Positions 15,828 to 19,496 of a stretch of 19,496 bases of DNA are shown piece by piece; positions within the stretch are counted from its first letter, which is position 1, and every line of letters starts with the position of its first letter. A model generated the notes under the pieces. The model did not search any database, was not told the origin of the DNA, and saw nothing but the letters and a program-made list of their open reading frames with translations. A program made the translations under genes and the position numbers. This DNA is from Candidatus Thorarchaeota archaeon (GTDB lineage: Archaea; Asgardarchaeota; Thorarchaeia; Thorarchaeales; Thorarchaeaceae), in the NCBI GenBank assembly GCA_016839345.1, contig JAEOUL010000129.1, positions 1-19,496 of the forward strand, in the 5' to 3' direction.

Positions 15828-16451
15828 CTAAGTCCTATAACTGGCTTCTAATAAACCACTACCACGAATAGCTCGATAAGCAGGATATAGAGTGACTATT
15901 AGGACAAAAATGCCTCCGAGTGGATAGATAATGTTTCCACCAAGATAGAGAGAGAGAATTTGTAAAATGAGTATGAATTGTAGGGCAATGAGTAAAAGGG
16001 CTGAAGACTTGCCCTGTTTTCTCGGGACTATACTCTTTCTTTCAATTAGAGTGAGTAAGCCAACCAGAACTACCACCACTAGAAGGAGTAATAGTCCAAG
16101 GCCTAAACCAGAGAAATAATGTTGTGCATGAATAAAATGGGATTGATCTTCCTGCAAAGCAAACTGTAGTAGGGGAGTTCCTTCGGGCCAACCAAAACTT
16201 ACAGTGTAACTGAAAAGATTTGCATCATAATTGCGGTATTGCTGAATACAAAACGGGTACGCTGCTGGTGAAAAGACTCGCAAAGCTTCATCCCCAGTTA
16301 ATGGGATTTCTGTAATAGGTGATAGACTAGCCATAACTGCAACTATGAAGGATGTGACAAATCCAACAGAAAGTAGTTGGATTATTTGATTCAAGTCTGT
16401 TTTACTGGCCAATAACCACGCACCGAAAACAATGACAATCACAACGATCAA
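15828..16451 (-). CDS. Uncharacterised multi-span membrane protein
   Basis: Unrecognised integral membrane protein of 207 residues with about five hydrophobic segments, near 2-15, 22-44, 113-136, 148-168 and 175-193. A single polar loop (about 45-112) between the second and third spans contains tyrosine- and glutamine-rich stretches such as CIQQYRNYDANLFSY and QEDQSHFIHAQHYF. No enzyme or transporter signature is visible. The start codon would be TTG at 16451, with GTG three codons later as an alternative. A TATA-like GATATAAG lies on the minus strand at 16481-16488, about 30 bases upstream, supporting expression. The gene sits alone between tRNA-Pro and a degenerate copy of the tRNA 3' end, so it may have arrived with, or remain from, an integrated element. 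Confidence 0.7.
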   Translation of the reverse strand: MIVVIVIVFGAWLLASKTDLNQIIQLLSVGFVTSFIVAVMASLSPITEIPLTGDEALRVFSPAAYPFCIQQYRNYDANLFSYTVSFGWPEGTPLLQFALQEDQSHFIHAQHYFSGLGLGLLLLLVVVVLVGLLTLIERKSIVPRKQGKSSALLLIALQFILILQILSLYLGGNIIYPLGGIFVLIVTLYPAYRAIRGSGLLEASYRT

Positions 16452-16512
16452 TCGAGTACTGTCCTTTGTCTTTCTTTAGTCTTATATCACATCTTCTGGA
16501 GATATTACTTCC

Positions 16513-16540
16513 GGGAGTTCAAATCTCGTCCAGCCCGTCA
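16513..16540 (+). repeat. Degenerate duplicate of the tRNA-Pro 3' end (possible attachment-site remnant)
   Basis: This stretch matches the T arm and acceptor 3' half of the tRNA-Pro gene (15791-15818) at 24 of 28 bases, including an unbroken 17-base core, GAGTTCAAATCTCGTCC (16515-16531 versus 15793-15809). There is no matching 5' half upstream, so it is not a functional tRNA. Direct repeats of a tRNA 3' end in the same orientation, with an intact tRNA on one side, are the usual signature of tRNA-targeted integration. Here they bracket about 700 bases. A decayed tandem tRNA duplication is the alternative. Confidence 0.7.
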
Positions 16541-16567
16541 CTTCTCACTCCTAACTAAACTGGTCAT

Positions 16568-17041
16568 TCACGATCTTGAAGATAGGGAGTAGAGAACCAC
16601 TGCAGCAGTGCCTGAAGGACCTATGTCTACGTGAGCCTCAAGACTGCGACATTCACCAAGGTCCATCTCTTTTCTGGAAAATGAACTACTACTGCCCGAG
16701 AGGATGATGGCTACTCTCTCACCTGATTTGACCACTTCTGAGAGTTGCCCAAAATCTAGACGTGCTTTTACGAGGACTGGAGACGTGATCATCATTGGGT
16801 GCTCAATCTTGAGAACCTCTAGCACATCCTTTAGATCGGGGAGTACCATGAAGTTACTCTTCATCTTCATTGCGAGTCTGTTTGCATCCGGTACTCCAGC
16901 CTGTGCTGCAGAACCCTCAGCCTTAGAAACTACAAAGTTAGAAAAACCGAGTCCATACACAACCTGTGCAGTTTCAATCGTCTTTGAAGCTGAGTGTACA
17001 TTGTGTAAAACTACGTAGATGTTTTTGAATGATTCATCCAA
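16568..17041 (-). CDS. SPOUT/SpoU-like protein (COG4080 type)
   Basis: Archaeal protein of about 157 residues resembling the COG4080 group, described as SpoU rRNA methylase-like. It has a short N-terminal NIYVVLHNVHSASKTIETA strand-helix. A VVYGLGFSNFVVSKAEGSAAQ segment follows. The C-terminus, VAIILSGSSSSFSRKEMD...HVDIGPSGTAAVVLYSL, resembles the trefoil-knot SAM-binding end of SPOUT methyltransferases. No separate RNA-binding domain is visible and catalytic activity is unproven. The gene overlaps the end of the methyltransferase gene. The likely start is the TTG at 17041, with an in-frame TTG at 17065 as the alternative. A perfect AGGAGG lies 12 bases before the TTG at 17041, so translation is probably coupled to the upstream gene. 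The lack of an in-frame ATG is unusual. Confidence 0.78.
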   Translation of the reverse strand: MDESFKNIYVVLHNVHSASKTIETAQVVYGLGFSNFVVSKAEGSAAQAGVPDANRLAMKMKSNFMVLPDLKDVLEVLKIEHPMMITSPVLVKARLDFGQLSEVVKSGERVAIILSGSSSSFSRKEMDLGECRSLEAHVDIGPSGTAAVVLYSLSSRS

Positions 17042-17999
17042 GGTGCATACGAACCTCCTGTGCAATTAGCTGAGAGATGAGGGGGGGAACACTCTCACCT
17101 ACTTGATTGTATTGGCTGTCTGTTGGACCGACGAATGAATAGGAATCTGGATAACTCATGAGTCTTGCGTGTTCTCTGACTGTTAGAATTCTGTTTTCAT
17201 AAGGGTGGATATACCGTGATAGACCGTTGATTGAGGTAGATATGCGGTCAGGAAAGAGTCGTACCCAATTGGGAAGAGTTCGTGTCTTTGAGGTGCGAAA
17301 GTGTCTAGCACCCTGACCCCAACGTGTCTTTCGAACAGCCTTAATTCTATCCTCAGAAAGAGGGTAGATGGAGTGGTTTGGGACTGAGTCGTGAGGACTG
17401 AATAACAAATCTGAGTTTAGGGGTGGTAGCGTTCCAATCGATTCTATGACTGTTGGTGCGACTTTCCGTGGAAGGTTCAGCTTCATATTGCTTATGAATA
17501 CTCTCAGTCTCCTCGATGGATTGCCATGATTATGGGCTCTAATCATATTGAAAAACACTGTATCAATGTCAACGCGTGTAAACTCGCGTAGGATTATGTC
17601 ATCACCCCCAGACTGTAATATGGCAGCGACGTTCTCAATGATAAAGACCCTGGGAGAAAGATCGCCTATGATTCTGATTGTGTCCAGTAGTAATCTGGCA
17701 GTACCTTTTCCATAGATGCGTTCTGTTGCTGATCTTTGACTATCCGGATTAGCTTTACTGAACTCTTCACAGGGTGGTGAGGCTATGATAATGTCTGGAG
17801 GTCCTCCTAACACATCTTCAATCTGGAGCGAGTGAAGATTGTGAATATCTGCATTCCATATCTTGGCTTGGGGATAGTTTATGCTATAGGTTTCTAGAGC
17901 TGAAGGGTCAATATCTATGGCTAGATCTGTATCATCTGAGAGAGACTTGAATCCGTAGGAAAAGCCGCCGGCACCACAGAATAGGTCTAGAATCTTCAT
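17034..17999 (-). CDS. DNA (cytosine-5)-methyltransferase
   Basis: C5 DNA methyltransferase that transfers a methyl group from SAM to cytosine in a specific DNA sequence. The 321 residues carry the motifs in canonical order. Motif I is LDLFCGAGGFS (4-14) and motif IV is SPPCEEF, with catalytic Cys77. Motif VI is ENV (122-124) and motif VIII is RRLRVF (163-168). A short target-recognition region follows (about 170-260). Motif IX is ILTVREHARLMSYPDSY (271-287) and motif X is GESVPP (301-306). The CFT signature of the tRNA methyltransferase Dnmt2 is absent, so DNA is the expected substrate. No restriction endonuclease gene is adjacent, so it looks like an orphan methyltransferase, possibly regulatory. 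The ATG at 17999 has a GAGG ribosome site nearby. Its 3' end overlaps the SPOUT-like gene. Confidence 0.95.
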   Translation of the reverse strand: MKILDLFCGAGGFSYGFKSLSDDTDLAIDIDPSALETYSINYPQAKIWNADIHNLHSLQIEDVLGGPPDIIIASPPCEEFSKANPDSQRSATERIYGKGTARLLLDTIRIIGDLSPRVFIIENVAAILQSGGDDIILREFTRVDIDTVFFNMIRAHNHGNPSRRLRVFISNMKLNLPRKVAPTVIESIGTLPPLNSDLLFSPHDSVPNHSIYPLSEDRIKAVRKTRWGQGARHFRTSKTRTLPNWVRLFPDRISTSINGLSRYIHPYENRILTVREHARLMSYPDSYSFVGPTDSQYNQVGESVPPLISQLIAQEVRMHLG

Positions 18000-18039
18000 C
18001 CAAATATCCTCAGTTCAATTTCCTTGCACCAACCACCGA

Positions 18040-18045
18040 TTATAA
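18040..18045. promoter_or_regulatory. Palindromic TATA-like box between dcm and mevalonate kinase
   Basis: TTATAA is its own reverse complement and sits in the 115-base gap between the divergent methyltransferase (start 17999) and mevalonate kinase (start 18115). It is about 40 bases from the first start and 70 from the second, so it could serve either strand or both. No better box is visible in the gap. Assignment is by position only. Confidence 0.35.
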
Positions 18046-18114
18046 CAATGTCGAAGGAAGACTTCAAAAGTACCGATTATCTAGCCGGCTATCAGGCTGC
18101 AATGGTGAGTGAGA

Positions 18115-19059
18115 ATGGGATTAGGATCTGGAAAAGGTAAGGCAATCCTGTTTGGTGAACATTTTGTTGTCTATGGACTTCCAGCTCTTGCGGCAGGAAT
18201 TGCATCAGAAACTACAGCAAAGGTGACACGGGTCAGGTCCATTGGATGGAAACTCGTAGACAATCGACCTGCTATGCCCGGATACAAGGAGAAGAAGTAT
18301 GAGGAACAGAAGCAGTCGATTGAAAATATGCTGAAACACCTTAACATCGATACTACAAAGATGGGTTTCCAGATTGATTTAGAAGGAAACCTTGTATGTG
18401 CCTCAGGTATTGGAGCCAGTGCAGCAAGTTGTGTGGCAATTGCCAGAGCTCTTAGTGATGATTTCTCACTCAATCTCAATGATGAACAGATCAATGAAAC
18501 TGCGTATATCGGCGAGATGGGCTACCATGGAACTCCTTCAGGTCTTGACAACACTGCTTCTACTTATGGAGGGCTGGTATGGTTTGAAAGGGATTTGAGT
18601 GGGGGACCTCCTAAGTTTGAGAGCCTGAAGCTGCAGAAGCCAATGCATCTTATTATTGCTTCAACTGGGATTACTGCTAGTACGAAGGTAGTTGTAGGGG
18701 ATGTAAGAGCAAAGAAAGAGGAGGATCCAGATTGGTTTGAAACAATTTCAAAGCAATATAATCAACTGGTGCATGACGCAAAAGACGCCCTATTACAACT
18801 AGACATTACAAAAGTGGGTGCTTTGATGAACAAAAATCACGAATTGTTACAGCAATTGACTGTGTCTTGCAGGGAACTTGATGTTCTTGTCACTATTGCC
18901 AGACAAAATGGAGCTATTGGAGCAAAAATGACTGGAACTGGAAGAGGTGGAAATATGATTGCATTAGCTCCTGATGAAGTCACAGTGAAACAGATTGCAG
19001 AAGCACTTGAGATAGAGGGTAAAGCTGCGGGTGTGTGGATTACATCATTTGGACTTTGA
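18115..19059 (+). CDS. mvk: Mevalonate kinase
   Basis: GHMP-family kinase that phosphorylates mevalonate to mevalonate 5-phosphate, an early step of archaeal isoprenoid synthesis. Counting from the ATG at 18115 (314 residues), the three GHMP motifs are present: GKAILFGEHFVVYG (8-21), the phosphate-binding ASGIGASAAS (96-105) and KMTGTGRGGN (271-280). GTPSGLDNTAS matches the conserved segment with the catalytic aspartate. An in-frame GTG at 18109 is less likely because GGTGA at 18104-18108 is correctly spaced for the ATG. Nine bases separate its stop from a UbiD-family gene with its own GGTGA site, so the two form an operon. Length agrees with archaeal mevalonate kinases. Confidence 0.96.
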   Translation: MGLGSGKGKAILFGEHFVVYGLPALAAGIASETTAKVTRVRSIGWKLVDNRPAMPGYKEKKYEEQKQSIENMLKHLNIDTTKMGFQIDLEGNLVCASGIGASAASCVAIARALSDDFSLNLNDEQINETAYIGEMGYHGTPSGLDNTASTYGGLVWFERDLSGGPPKFESLKLQKPMHLIIASTGITASTKVVVGDVRAKKEEDPDWFETISKQYNQLVHDAKDALLQLDITKVGALMNKNHELLQQLTVSCRELDVLVTIARQNGAIGAKMTGTGRGGNMIALAPDEVTVKQIAEALEIEGKAAGVWITSFGL

Positions 19060-19068
19060 GGTGAATCT

Positions 19069-19496
19069 ATGATACTTGAGGAGTATATCAAGATACTACA
19101 ACAGAAAGAGAAGATAACCACTGTTAGTAAGAGTATCTCTAAGAATCTAGAAATTGCAGGTGTTTTGAAGACTCTTGAACCAACACCTGTGCTATTTGAG
19201 AATGTAAAAGAGAACGAGTTTCGTGTTGCTGGAAACCTATTCTGTACCAAGGCACAAATAGCAGAATACTTTGGAATAACAACAGAAGAAATTATTCCAA
19301 CCCTCACTAAAGCTATCGAAAGTCGTAGCAGACCCGAAGAGACTGACAGGGCTCCATGTCAAGAAGTTATTGAGGATGGTGTGGACCTTGACAGGCTTCC
19401 AATCTTGATTCACAATAAAGTAGACGGAGGACCCTACATCTCGTCTGGTGTTGTGGTTGCATCTGATCCAGAATTTGGACAGAATCTTGATTTTCA
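19069..19496 (+). CDS. UbiD-family decarboxylase, probable anhydromevalonate phosphate decarboxylase (partial)
   Basis: The N-terminal 142 residues of a UbiD-family, prenylated-FMN-dependent decarboxylase. The frame stays open to the window end, so the gene is cut by the boundary. Recognisable family features are CQEVIEDGVDLDRLPILIH and DGGPYISSGVVVASDPEFGQN, the conserved start of the UbiD core. The ATG at 19069 is four bases after a GGTGA ribosome site (19060-19064) and nine bases after mevalonate kinase. In most archaea a UbiD homologue decarboxylates trans-anhydromevalonate 5-phosphate to isopentenyl phosphate in the modified mevalonate pathway. The operon with mevalonate kinase strongly suggests this role rather than ubiquinone or menaquinone synthesis. 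The catalytic Glu/Arg residues lie beyond the window and could not be checked. Confidence 0.88.
   Translation, partial: MILEEYIKILQQKEKITTVSKSISKNLEIAGVLKTLEPTPVLFENVKENEFRVAGNLFCTKAQIAEYFGITTEEIIPTLTKAIESRSRPEETDRAPCQEVIEDGVDLDRLPILIHNKVDGGPYISSGVVVASDPEFGQNLDF

Noticed and set aside
16460..16540. A second functional tRNA gene
   Set aside because: Only the T arm and the 3' acceptor half are present. No pairing 5' acceptor strand, D arm or anticodon arm could be found upstream.
18048..18140. 30-codon reading frame overlapping the start of mevalonate kinase, a possible leader peptide
   Set aside because: Its ATG directly follows the likely TATA box, so it would lie upstream of the transcription start. 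It has no ribosome site or distinctive sequence.

Overview
The window is chromosomal DNA of an archaeon. The evidence is the large subunit of the archaeal D-family DNA polymerase, CDP-archaeol synthase for ether lipids, an Lhr-type helicase, a multi-OB replication protein A, an archaeal mevalonate kinase followed by a UbiD-family gene, GGTGA-type ribosome binding sites and TATA-like boxes. An Elf1-type zinc ribbon, the middling base composition and several secreted or small orphan proteins suggest an Asgard (Thorarchaeota-like) or related lineage. That placement is an inference, not a demonstration. No phage genes, insertion sequences or CRISPR arrays were seen.

Layout. 1-1560: carS and a four-CBS-domain protein, both on +. 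1546-7145: the polD large subunit (-) and a four-OB RPA with duplicated zinc ribbons (+) diverge from a shared promoter region, forming a small replication island. A 92-residue orphan follows. 7498-8981 (-): a small winged-helix-like gene and a SufS-like cysteine desulfurase, in operon. 9139-13269 (+): Elf1-like zinc ribbon, a 37-residue single-span membrane microprotein missed by length cut-offs, a 75-residue coiled-coil protein, Lhr helicase and the GTPase EngB. The last four are tightly packed, and lhr and engB overlap. 13253-14841 (-): a secreted, C-terminally anchored protein and a SWIM zinc-finger protein. 14870-15818 (+): a metallophosphoesterase whose stop codon lies inside a tRNA-Pro(CGG) gene. 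15828-16540: a small multi-span membrane protein (-) lying between that tRNA and a degenerate copy of its 3' end. 16568-17999 (-): a DNA cytosine-5 methyltransferase overlapping a SPOUT-like gene. 18115-19496 (+): mevalonate kinase and the 5' part of a UbiD-family decarboxylase.

How they work together. PolD and RPA are replication partners, and PolD ends in a clear PCNA-binding box. Lhr, the metallophosphoesterase and perhaps the SWIM protein belong to nucleic-acid repair or processing. Mevalonate kinase plus the UbiD homologue match the archaeal mevalonate route through anhydromevalonate phosphate, which supplies isoprenoids for the lipids that CarS activates.

The observations most worth a second look are the tRNA-Pro gene overlapping a coding region, the tRNA 3'-end duplication bracketing a membrane protein gene, the tandem zinc ribbons in RPA, the microprotein and coiled-coil pair ahead of lhr, and the coupled dcm-SPOUT gene pair. 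Nothing here is convincingly a wholly new defence or mobile system.
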